Source of the DNA: Beta vulgaris subsp. vulgaris
Taxonomy: Eukaryota; Streptophyta; Magnoliopsida; Caryophyllales; Amaranthaceae
DNA length: 64,000 nt
Direction of reading: 5' to 3'
NCBI RefSeq assembly: GCF_026745355.1
Contig: NC_079209.1
Span: 18,460,109 to 18,524,108, forward strand
This document shows, one piece after another, positions 21,747 through 32,315 of the stretch; positions within the stretch are counted from its first letter, which is position 1; every line of letters starts with the position of its first letter. The notes under the pieces were generated by a model that saw only the letters and a program-made list of their open reading frames with translations, did not search any database and had not been told where the DNA came from. The translations under genes were made by a program, and so were the position numbers.

Positions 21747-24440
21747 TCTTTCCTCAGGCATCGCCAGGCTTGGAGTTGATTTGGAACTGACAGGAACCTT
21801 AGCTTTGGGTAAGTTGGCCCTGTAGACTTTTAGCTTCATGGCATGATGTTCCAAATCTGAGACAACTAGTCTTTTGAGACTTAGTTGTCTAGTTAGCAAC
21901 CCTCTGAATCCTTGGCATTGGTCTGTTGTATGTGACACATTCATGTGCCATCTGCACAAATCTTCCAAACCTTCTTCATTGATTATTTTTGGCATAACCA
22001 AGATCCCTTCATCAAGCAATCTGTTGAAGAGCTGGTTACCTATTTCGGTTGCTTGAGATGCCTGTAAAGTGATAGTAAAAACATTGTTAATTTCTACCAT
22101 ACCACAAAATAATTCGAATAGTTATTCCATTCCAACTACATTCACATCTTCATCATCACGAAACATGATATTTTTCTTATCAATTTCATCCTGGATTTTA
22201 TTTCTAAAAATAATGCATGCAGAAGTATCATGAGTTACTACATCATGCCATTTACAGTATTTTTTACCCTTAACTTCATAGTTCTTAATTGCTAAATGTC
22301 TTCTTACCAGTTTTGTCTTTTTGTTAGATAATAAGCAACCGAAAATAGCATTCAATTTCTTAGCATCAAAGATATATATTCTTTCTTTTCAAGAGGAGAA
22401 TACTTATAAGCTACTCTCTGAATGATTTCAGCCACGTCCACTTCTTGTAGAGTTTCAAAATGGAAAGGATCCTCATTCTGAGCGAAGAAACTATGGTGTC
22501 TTTCTGCACTTTCAGCTTGTAGGTTTCTCTCATATCTGACAACCAATTATGCTAACTCAATAAAATCGCCAAAGACATGACCATCAAACCTTTTACGAAA
22601 CTGAATTAATATTCCCTCCCGAGCCATTTATACAAACTCTCTTTCAGGGATGCTAACATGACACCAGATCTTAGCCATTTTAAATCTAGATAGGCAGTCT
22701 TCTATAGACTCTCCTAACTTTTGTTGGATTATAGCCAGATCACTTAGAGTCACTCCAGGTTCAGTGCGTGCAAAATGATTTGTTGCACTTGCATGTCTTG
22801 CCAGGAGTGGATAGAATTTGGTAGTAAATTTGTGTACCACCAAAAAGTTATCTTAGTTAGATACATGGAAAACATTCTCAATTTTAAGAAATCATTATTA
22901 GCTGCTTCCCTACACATGACAATTGGACCTAACTAAGTGTTCCTCAGCAGATACTCTATCGTTGCCTAAGAATAAAGTAAAGTCATGTATCTTAAACGTC
23001 CTAGGAATGGATTGTATCTATCAATCCATTCAGGGTAAGACTTTTGACCTATCTACCTCTGACCTTTCCTAGAGTTATCTCCTACTAGTTTTTGGACTAG
23101 TGCCTCAACTTGTGCTGCCAAAGGGTCCTGATTTCTCCCCAGATATCCCATATTCCCATTCTCCATCCCTCCTGTTTGATCATATATAGGACTAGGGTTA
23201 CGCAAGAAAGGTTGATTTTGATAACCTCCCATAGGGACATCCTGACGATGCATATAGTTAGGATTAGTTGTTCCTTGTGCCATTTGTGGCGGGAACATAT
23301 GTCCATTTGTGGGTACTCCCTGCTGTTGAGCGCTAGTTGCTTGGGTAAATGGAGCTTGGTTTTGACCATAACTTAGAGTATTCCCATAATGAGACGTGCC
23401 AACCATAAGTGGTTAGTAAGGCATATAAGCAGAAGGTGTAGAAGGGTTCCCAGCCATATTTGGTTGGTTAAGAGGCACATATGCATGAGGTTAACTGGTT
23501 CTTTGCAACAAAAGTACCGTGCTTATGTTGTCCTTGTGATGGTCCAGATTGGTGTGTGTTGTCACCAAAATGTCCACAACCCATGAAAAATGAAGGTTGG
23601 TGATTACCTGACGTTTGATGCCAACCTGGCTCCAGGCCCGTTGCCATTCCATCATTTCTCATAAGGTTTCCATGATTAACCTCTCCAAGGCTCAAGGGCA
23701 TTACCCTTGTTTGGCGCTTATGGGAGGAAGTTTGTGGATCACTTGAGACCAATGGATCTCTAGTTTCAGGATGAGAAAAATGTACCCTTGGTGGGTAACC
23801 TACTGGAAGATATGGCGTTATACCATGATCTCCTTGTGTTCTATTTAGTGGGACTTCTTCTAAGGCCTTAACCAACTTCTCGTTTAACTCATAGTGTTTT
23901 TTGACTAGTGGTTCTAAGCGAGTCACTACTTCAGTAGCGAGACATGGTCAACATTATCGTGAAAGTTGCACTCATAGTATCATTGATATCTATAAGTATT
24001 CGGTCAATTTGCCTAGAGTCGATCTCTCTATTCTCCTCACTTATCCTTTGCAGGATATCAGTTAAGACCCTGTCTGACTCAAGGGCTAGCGTTCTGTAGT
24101 TAGAATCAAACTGTTGTCTTTGACTCTCTCTATTTCTGTGAATTTTCCGTACAATTGATGTATAAATCCACGACCAATACTACTTGGAGATGGAACCTCC
24201 CTTTGGGAGTTTCTCGATTTGACTCTTCTAGGATATGATGAATTGTTTCACCACTATTCTCTGGCACCATAGTCTTTGATGGGATTGAATCACTATTTTC
24301 CATGTTTTGGGAACTTGATTCACCTCGAGCAAATTCCATATTCCTTAGGGCACGTGTATTCGGCATTTTATCAAGATAACAATACCTGTTTTAGATAGTT
24401 AAATTATAAAAATTATGGAGAAGAAATTTCACAATTTGAT
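21747..24440 (-). pseudogene. gag of the minus-strand Tat/Ogre-like element
   Basis: From a start near 24366 (MPNTRALRNMEFARGE) leftward, the frames carry a long polar, Q/G/N-rich N-terminal region (23926-23053), then a retrotransposon-gag core (LGESIEDCLSRFKM near 22700, ERHHSFFAQNEDPF near 22500). Two zinc-like motifs follow, KYCKWHDVVTHDTSAC near 22260-22210 and CRWHMNVSHTTDQC near 21960-21920. The C-x2-H-x8-C spacing is that of Ogre/Tat gag. Stops and frameshifts separate the pieces. The reading frame continues into 8086 once the chromovirus is removed. Confidence 0.85.
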
Positions 24441-24453
24441 TACGAATCTTTTT

Positions 24454-24472
24454 CCTCCCACTGTGGTCGCCA
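24454..24472 (-). other. Primer-binding site of the minus-strand Tat/Ogre-like element
   Basis: On the minus strand TGGCGACCACAGTGGGAGG follows the LTR end (GCAACA) after a short AGTTTT spacer. TGGCGAC-type sites are used by Ogre/Tat elements. I did not verify the tRNA. Confidence 0.75.
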
Positions 24473-24479
24473 AAAAACT

Positions 24480-25980
24480 TGTTGCTATAAAATCAGTTGG
24501 ATGACTTTGCAAACAAGTCAATGCACATTCAATAGTTTGATATTGAATGCCACAGGAGTCTTAGTCCTCGGGGGTTATCGGTTTTAATTTGATAACACCT
24601 TGCTAACATACTTTGTTGTAATCTAATTGGTTAAACTACAACGCCTAATAAATTCAGGCGAAAAGCAATAAATAGAACAAGATGCAATAATTAATCTATT
24701 AATACGAGTCAGATATTCCCGTTCACATCACAAACTTTTAGAATACGTTTTACAACACATATGAGGATAATCCAGGCTGGACAATTAAAGGGAAAACAAT
24801 TACTACCTCCATGAGTTCTTGCTTCAACTGGAGAATCAACAAACTTATCGCTAGTACATCTTCTAGATCTAAGAACTAAACTATAACCCCATAAGGGGTT
24901 TGGCTAGGCTACGCTAGGAAAGTAATTTGCAAGATGTTGTGTTTTGCTTGAGGATCTTCCTTGTATTTATAAACCAATATGCTACGTAACTTCCATGCAA
25001 CTTTGGAGGGAAATGATTTGAATCATCTTTGATTCAAATCATAACTGCTTTATGGCGCTGAACTGCACATGTTCTTGCATATGTAACTCGTTTCATGATC
25101 ACCTCGTTAACTGCCCATGCCCTTGTCCTTGCTTGACTTTCATCTCCTGAAAACCTTGATTAATCCTTGACTTCCATTGACTTTCTTTCATGGGCTTTAA
25201 AGTATGATTGGGCCTTTATATTGAAATAAATATTAAACCTTTTGAGGCCTAATACAATTTACCATAATAAATGTTTATTAAGCATCTAAAAATGGTAGTA
25301 ACTGAATGATAAGGTAAATATTTAGTAATACAATTTTAGAATGATCTTTCTAATATAAATGCTATTTTTTCAATGTTACGTTGTTGCAGCATCATTTTCT
25401 TATATTATGTGCGAACGTTTATAAAAAAAAAAAGTAGCTTAACTATTTAAACCTTAGCTTCGCTGAACTCAATATGGCCATATTAGATCATTTAAAGCCA
25501 AGTTAGAGCAAAAGGTCATCAAAATCATTTCATGACATATTTGAATCATTTTGGGCCACTGGTCATCTTAGTAGGTTAACCATTTAATGTAAATATAGGC
25601 TAGTTTAGGACGATTTGGCCATCTTGATCCATTTGGCATCATCCGAAATCCATTGCATGCCATAATTAGTCGTTTCATGATAATTTGGAATATAATAGCC
25701 TTACATGCCATAGTAGAAGGTTTCACAACCATTTTATGCAAATATAAATTCTTTCAGGCTATCAAGGAGAAAGAAAGATTGTAAATAATTCCTTATGTCC
25801 ATTTTTGTCGTCTTTGAATTTGAAACTGTGAATCATTTACTTTTTTTGTCCTACTATCCACCGTTTTCGAACCTCGACTCATATGCTTCTGAAACTGACT
25901 CATACTGGTCTACGTGATTTTGAGCAATGTTTGACAATTTTAGTTATTTCCGTTATCACCAAAGGTTGTTTATTTAATTA
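24480..25980 (-). repeat. LTR of the minus-strand Tat/Ogre-like element, outer end unresolved
   Basis: The inner end is at 24480 (TGTTGC on the plus strand, GCAACA on the minus). On the minus strand a TATAAATA lies at 24971-24964, placing U3 to its right. No matching GCAACA outer end or duplication could be found up to the L1 flank at 26015, so the right limit is a guess. The sequence is A+T-rich with no gene. Confidence 0.55.
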
Positions 25981-26014
25981 GTTATAGCCTTTGTAGCATT
26001 TGTAGCATTTGAAA

Positions 26015-26027
26015 AGTAACGTAGTAA
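26015..26027. repeat. Left target-site duplication of L1-2
   Basis: AGTAACGTAGTAA matches AGTAACGTAATAA at 30613-30625 with one mismatch. Confidence 0.8.
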
Positions 26028-26173
26028 CTCGCCAAGGCTTTCTCTCTCTAAAAGTTCCCTCCGCTTTTGAATGTGGTCCTCATGACAAGGACTCACGAGC
26101 TCAGACTAAGCATAATCCTAACCTGAATAATATAAAAAGACCAGTTTTGGATCATAATCCTCATAAATTGAAA

Positions 26174-27254
26174 ACGATGGATTCGTTGATTGGAGTTTCC
26201 GGGTTTGACATTGGCAATGAAACAAAGATTATACAGGAGGAGATTTTGTCTCATGAGCTACATAGGTAATCGGGAGTTTGAGTTCAGTTCTCGGAGTGGC
26301 TAGAGACAATTCATCGTTCTGTTGAGGAACGTGCTCTAGAACAAACTAGAAGGATTGCTAGGAATGAAGGTATTGATCCATTACTTATTCTTTTCTCTCT
26401 TAAGACCAAGATTGTATTTGGTCAATTTAAGAATGGCGAATGTAGAAATAAACCTGTTAAGATTGATTTTGAGGATATTCAGCCTGAACTTCATTTTTGG
26501 AATTCGGCTATATATTGTTATCTAATTGGGGCGAATCCAACTAATCATGTAATGGAAGGATTTATTCATAGGATTTGGAGGAATTTTGGAGTTGATAAAG
26601 TAGGTATGGTGAAGAAGGGAATTTTTGTGGTTCATTTTAAGACGATGGAGAAGAGATACCAGATTATTTTTGGTGCTCCAGTATTCTTTGATAGCAAACC
26701 CGTTGTTAATAGATCCTAGGATCCATAGATTGATATTGTGAAGGAGGATATCAAAACATTTCCTATCTGGATACAAATGAAGTTGGACTTCAAATATTGG
26801 GGCGAGCAATGGATGTTTAAAATAGCAAAATAAATTGGATGTCTGATTAAGTTAGACCAGGCTATAGTGAAGAAGGATAAACGTCAGTATGGTAGGTTGA
26901 TGCTAGAAGTTTCTATTGATTAAAATTTTCCCGAGTTATTGAGTTTATCAATGAATATGATAAACCTGTGAAAGTGGAAGTGTGTTATGAATGGAAGCTT
27001 GTTACATGTGTTGCCTCGGCATGGGGCATACACAATCTCAATGTGTAAGGCAGACTTCAAAGAAGGTTTGGGTGGCCAAGAAGACTATTGTGCAGCAACT
27101 TGAACCTCCTAAACAAAAGGAGGGTAAGAAGGAGGTTATGGAACAATCATTCCAGGTTGTTAGAAAGCCTGCTAGAAGAAGTCTAATTGTGGCTCCTGGA
27201 ACTGTAGTTCAGAATGATTTTAATGCCCTAGATAGAGCAACTAAGGAAGATTAG
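26174..27254 (+). pseudogene. ORF1 of L1-2, decayed
   Basis: The frame from the ATG at 26174 (MDSLIGVSGFDIGNETK) stops at 26268, but coding similarity continues through 26400-26900, with a DUF4283-like core (KKGIFVVHFKTMEKRYQIIF near 26620) interrupted by stops. A cysteine cluster, CYMCCLGMGHTQSQC, near 27000-27045 resembles the ORF1 zinc knuckle, with one cysteine extra or misplaced. A lysine-rich tail ends at 27252. Confidence 0.75.
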
Positions 27255-27369
27255 GAAGGTAATGAGGTGAATCAGGTGAATGGGATTTGAGATGAGGCTG
27301 GGAAGGTGGATGAAGGGGATGAAAAACTCCTTGATGAACATGGATAAGTTAGGTTTGGAATTTCAGGGG

Positions 27370-30300
27370 GATTAACAAGCTTCAGAAACATAAATATGTT
27401 AGGAATTTCCTTAACATGAAGAATTTGGGGTTGGTTAGTCTCCTTGAGACTAAGGTTAAGGCTTGGAACATGGCAGCCTTTACCAGAATGTCTTTGCTGG
27501 TTGGTGTTTCACTTCAAATTCTGCTTTTCATAAGGGTGGTAGGATTGTCCTTGCTTATAATCCTAAAAGTTTTCATGTCTTGATTGAATTTGTCTCGAGT
27601 CAACTAATTCACTACAAAGTGGTTGTTGTTAATAGTAATCATAAGTTTCAATGTACCTTTCTTTTTGCTCTAAATGATGCTCGGAGAGGAGCTTGGCAGG
27701 TTATTGAAATGATTGGTATAGATTGTTAGGATCCTTAGCTGATTATTGGTGATTTTAACTTTGTTATGGGAGTGGAGGAAAGAATAGAGGATCCTGTCAG
27801 AATCCAGGAGACATTTGATCTTATTCAATGTATACAAACTTGTGGGATGTAGGACTTGAATAGTACTGATTGTTTCTTCACTTAGAACTACAAGCAGATT
27901 GGTGATCATAGTGTTTTTAGTAAGCTTGATCTTGATATGGTCAATGAGCATTGGAATCTGAATTATCCTTCTTATGTTGCTCATTTTATGCATGCAGGTA
28001 TGTTTGATCACTCCCCTATAGTGATCAACATATATCCTTCTCGTGATGTGGGGAAAAGACTTTTGAAGTACTTCACTATGTGGAGTACTGCTACTGCTTT
28101 TGTTCTAAATATTGCTCAGTGTTAGAGTGTCCATGTTGAGGGAACTCCAATGTACAGGGTGGTTAGCAAGCTTAAACTCATTAAGTAAGCTCTGAATAGT
28201 CGAACTCTTCCGCTTTTTATGAAATTCATTATGTTAATCTAGCAGCTTCTAAGGTCCTTAGTCAATGTTAGGCAGTTGTGAGGAATAATCCAAATGATAG
28301 CAATCTTCATCAGTTAGAGGAGGCAGCAACTTATTACAAACTAACTCATGGACAGTATATCTCCTTTCTTGCTCAAAAAGCAAAAATTGTTTGGTGTAAG
28401 GAGGGAGATGAGAACTCTTCTTTATTCCATAAATCAATCCAAGCTGCAGGACTGAAGAACTCAGTTTATGCTATGATAGATAACTCTGGAATCTGGCAAT
28501 AAGGTACTGGAAAGGTCAATGATGTTTTTCCTAGATATTATAAAAGCCTTCTAGGTGAGACTACGCAAGACAGAATATGTGTGAAGGATGAAGTTCTTAA
28601 TATGGGTCATAAGCTTAGTGAAGAGCATGTGGCAAGCTTAGATAGACCTTATAATCCTCGAGAAATTAAGGATGCTTTGTTATCCATCCCTGGTGATAAA
28701 TCACCACGATTAGATGGATTTGGATGCCACTTCTTCAGAGACTCTTATGTTATTATAGGAGAGGAGGTAAAAATGATATGTTGAACTTTTTTAATACTAA
28801 TCAGTTACTCAAAGAGTTAAATGCTACTATTTTGACTCTTATGCCTTAAGTTGCTTGTCCAAGTAGTGTTACTGAGTTTAGACCAATAACATGTTTTAAT
28901 GTGCTATACAAAGGCATAACTAAGGTGATGTTTATAGACTTAGATGTGTGTTACTTGATGTGATTGTTAAAAACCAGGGTGCATTTGTTCTTGGTAGGTA
29001 TATCATTCATAATGTGATGGTGTGTCAGGATATTGTGAAATGGTATAGTAGGAACAATGTCAGTCCTAGTTGTCTTATGAAACTAGATCTGAAAAAGGCA
29101 TATATATGATACTATTGACTAGAGCTTCTTGCAAGAGATGATGAAAGGGTTACTTTTTCCAAGCAAATTTATTCATCTGGTTATGACACGTGTTAGAACT
29201 CTCAAGTTCTCTCTAATGATAAACGACAATCTTCATGTCTTTTTTTATTCTAAAAGAGGTTTGAGACAAGGCGATCCAATCTCCCCTCTCTTGTTTGTAT
29301 TTTGTATGTAATACATGGCCATAATTTTGAAGAAATCTAGTCAGAATCCTAGTTTTCAATATCATACTAGATGTAGAGCTATCAAGCACACTTGCCTTAT
29401 TTTCGCTGATGATGTGATTCTTTGTTGTGGTGAGGTTGTTCCTTCTGTATACTTGATGATTCAAGCCTTTAAGCTTTCCTCCTGCACTTCTAGGCTTTGT
29501 ATCAATGAGCAGAAGTGTGAATTTTTTTACAGCTGGCATGAGTGAGATTGATGTCAAAGGGTTCACATTTATCCGGCTTTTCCCATATATCATATCCTTT
29601 TAGATATTTAGGTGTTCCCATTTGTTCTAAAAGGATCACAACTGCTAAAAGGATCACAACTGCTGAATGTGGGAAGCTTGTTGAAAGAATGTGTTGTAGA
29701 ATTAAAATTTGGAGCAGTAGGAACCTATCCTATGATGGGAGAGGGTTCAATTAATTAAATCTGTGCTCTTAAGGATTCATATGTATTGGGCACAAGTTTT
29801 TGTTTTGCCTAAAAAGGTTCTTCATGAAATTGAGCAAGTTTGTAGAACTTTTTTGTGGCATGGTGTCTATTTCAGCAGTTGGGCTTGGTATAAGAAGGGT
29901 TCAGATCTGGAACACAGTTGTTATTGGCAAATATGTGTGTGCTGATGCTAGAAAGTTTATGAGAAGATGTTAGGGCATGACAAGGCTGGCCTCTAAGACA
30001 AATTTGTTTGGAATATAATCGCTATTCCTAAACCTAGGATGATTGCTTGGCTGATGATTAATGCTAAGCTCACAATAGCTGATAGAATGCTTCAGATTCG
30101 GGTGGTTGAAAATGATATATAAATGTTAGCTTTGCACTTCTGGAAGAGAGTATCATGACCATCTTTTATTTCAATGTGATTATGCTACGATTTGCTTGGA
30201 GCTTATGAGAGTTTGGTTGGATTTGAAGAGTACTCATTCTCATCTTTAGAGAATTCTCATGTTTTAGAGGAATAGTTCAAAGTCTTATTTTTAGAAAAGG

Positions 30301-30510
30301 GTCATTGCTACTACTACTAGTGCTCTGGTCTATACTATGTGGTGGGCAAGGAATGAGGCTATAAGGAGTTGCAAAGTGTGGTATCCAGCAAAGGTGATGG
30401 ATCAAATGAAAAATGTGTTGAAAATGCGTATCAATTTAGTTCTTTCCCAGAAGATTTCAAGGAAAGATAGTGAATGGTGGGATAAGGTGAAAGCAATATA
30501 ATGTATGGAA
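27370..30510 (+). pseudogene. ORF2 of L1-2: endonuclease and reverse transcriptase, decayed
   Basis: Endonuclease pieces are NLGLVSLLETKVKAWNM near 27420-27470, KGGRIVLAYNPK near 27530 and IIGDFNFVMG near 27745. The RT follows with GDKSPRLDGFGCHFF near 28695, [14 protein letters not shown] (29260-29300) and the catalytic FADD at 29402-29413. A zf-RVT-like end (IPKPRMIAWLMIN) is near 30030. Stops and shifts occur every 100-300 bases. No RNase H follows, unlike the L1 at 1150. Confidence 0.85.
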
Positions 30511-30612
30511 TTCTTTGTCAGCAACTTCTTGTGAAGGGTTCAACTTAGTTGGTTTCTTCTAAGTTGTTGCTTTAAGTGTATAATGTTTTTGTTTGATTAA
30601 TTAGCAACAAAC

Positions 30613-30625
30613 AGTAACGTAATAA
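30613..30625. repeat. Right target-site duplication of L1-2
   Basis: AGTAACGTAATAA, partner of 26015-26027. Confidence 0.8.
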
Positions 30626-32315
30626 TTATGTACATTTTGAAAATAGCCTTTGTCATATTCACCGCGTCTATTACTGAGCATGGGACCTGCATCAGGAATG
30701 GATTTCTCATACTATAGTTCCTTATTCTCCTTCGTCATAATTCATGATCTATATGTTCAATGGCAATCCCCACCTCCCAGCTATAGTAATTAAACTTAAT
30801 TTTGGTGCCTTTTGTCATTGTTTTTCTACATCTGCTGGAGATAGCCTCTGAGATTTTTTTTTTTTTTTTTGCTAAGTAATAAGAGATTATATTATACCAT
30901 CAACCAACCATCATACACTTAGAGAACCTTACATTGTAATTGAGAGTTCTCTTAACCACATTCTATCTCTCATAGTAGTTTTCTTTGGCAAAACACTGTA
31001 TATTCTATCTATACATGTGTGTTGTATCCTATACACTTGTTTCTCAACTATATCAAGTTTACTATTCCATAAAACATCATTTCTTGCCCACCATACTTGA
31101 TAAGCAGCAGCACAGATGACAGCTAGTTTCACTTGGCGTCTGAACCTTGACTCACCATTAGTGCTCACGCACCCTTGTTATCAATCCCTGAATCGAAATA
31201 TCTTGTGATTGCACTTTCAGCCATTGCAAAATTCTCCTAAGAACTCCTTTACTGAAGTGACAATGAAAGAACAAATGGTGGTGTGTTTCCTCCTCTGAAC
31301 CACATAGCAGGCATGTAGGATCATCTAGTACTCCCACTTTGTTTAATCTTTCAGCAGTTGTTAATCTGCTTAACATTACCATCCAGCATAGAAACCTATG
31401 CTTTGGGATGTTCATTCTACCCCAAATAGCACCATGCCAAGTCACTATTTGTTGCTCAGCAACCAGTTTCTTGTATATCTCCTTAACTGAGTATACATTC
31501 ATATTCATGATCTGAGGAAGAGAGAACTTCAACTTCAACTGATCTTTTACCTGGCAGATCATCTTCCAATACCAACTACACTACTGAGGAGGGTTATAAA
31601 CCCACCAATCTTCCTCTTTTACATACTGCTCATGGACCCATCTTATCCATAAGTTGTCCTTTTTTCAAAGCAATAGCCCACATATACCTCCCTAGTGCTG
31701 CCTGATTCCAGATCAAAGTGTTTTTGATTCCTAGCCCACCCTCTTTTTTACTGCAACAGATTGAGTCCCAGCTTACATTCCCTGGTTTTTGACTGTAGTG
31801 CTCACCAGTCCATAGATATGACCTGCATATCTTGTTTATATCATGTAGAACTTTCCTGGCAATGATCATTATCTGAGCCCAATAGACATGTAGACTCATG
31901 AGAACATAATTCACCAAGCATAATCTTCCTTGATAGCCTCTGAGATTCTTCTAGGAGCTTTTTATTTGGTTGAGCTTATGGGTTTGGTTCTACATCAGCT
32001 CCAGTCGCGAAAGCTCGGGGACTTTGGAATAATAGTCTCCTGGTGGCTCAATTTCAGCAAATTCATAAACTCTATATTGAAGGTGATAATTAAGTGGTGA
32101 TTCGTATCCTTCAAGGCCGTTACACTTTTCCACATATTATTTAGACCCTCATTGGTGATATCAGAACTCTACTTGCCCGGTTTCCTTTTTACTCCACAGC
32201 TCAAGTTTTTCGAGAAGCCAACAAATTAGTCGATCACCTCTCTAAAAATGGCCACACAATTTCTCAAATTTGAATTTGTTGTTGGAATTGATCCCATCTT
32301 AGAGCATGTTGTTCT
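30626..32315 (+). pseudogene. Remnant of a plant LINE-type RNase H (RVT_3) domain, split by a LINE
   Basis: Outside the minus-strand LINE insert (30856-31931), plus-strand frames resemble the end of a plant RNase H. VKLNFGAF lies near 30790 (the usual catalytic Asp after LNF is absent). After the insert come AFYLVELMGLVLHQLQS and LYIEGDN near 32070, then ARFPFYSTAQVFREANKLVD near 32175-32235. The reading is discontinuous. It could belong to an older LINE or to a freestanding RNase H-like gene. It ends at a solo LTR at 32316, and more of it may resume after 34805. Confidence 0.6.
30856..31931 (-). mobile_element. L1-3: 5'-truncated LINE insertion
   Basis: A plus-strand T run at 30854-30870 is the poly(A) tail of a minus-strand LINE. 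The 16-base duplication GATAGCCTCTGAGATT is perfect at 30840-30855 and 31932-31947. The body carries the ORF2 C-terminus: an RT thumb segment (31917-31630, MSLHVYWAQIMIIARKVLHD), zf-RVT (31562-31158, MNIPKHRFLCWMVMLSRL) and a tail (31168-30929). Few frame breaks and a perfect duplication indicate a young insertion. Confidence 0.95.

Larger units (their letters stand above)
1..24480 (-). mobile_element. Tat/Ogre-like Ty3-gypsy retrotransposon, interrupted by an L1 and a chromovirus
   Basis: On the minus strand three blocks form one element in the order LTR (from 24480), primer site, gag (24440-21747), linker (8086-6904) and reverse transcriptase (1130-1), running off the left edge. The blocks are collinear. 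Removing the plus-strand insertion 8087-21741 plus one TTAGC copy restores an open minus-strand reading frame across the join, and the L1 at 1150-6884 is flanked by its own duplication. The gag has the Ogre-type C-x2-H zinc motif and the primer site is the TGGCGACC type used by Tat/Ogre elements. All coding parts carry stops or frameshifts, so the copy is dead. The lineage is inferred from these motifs and not from a tree. Confidence 0.85.
26028..30612 (+). mobile_element. L1-2: decayed LINE retrotransposon
   Basis: A 4.6 kb LINE lies between 13-base duplications. It has a remnant ORF1 (DUF4283-like region, zinc knuckle near 27000) and ORF2 (endonuclease, RT, zf-RVT) but no RNase H domain. 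The poly(A) tail is lost or very short. Dozens of stops make it clearly older than the L1 at 1150-6884. Confidence 0.85.
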
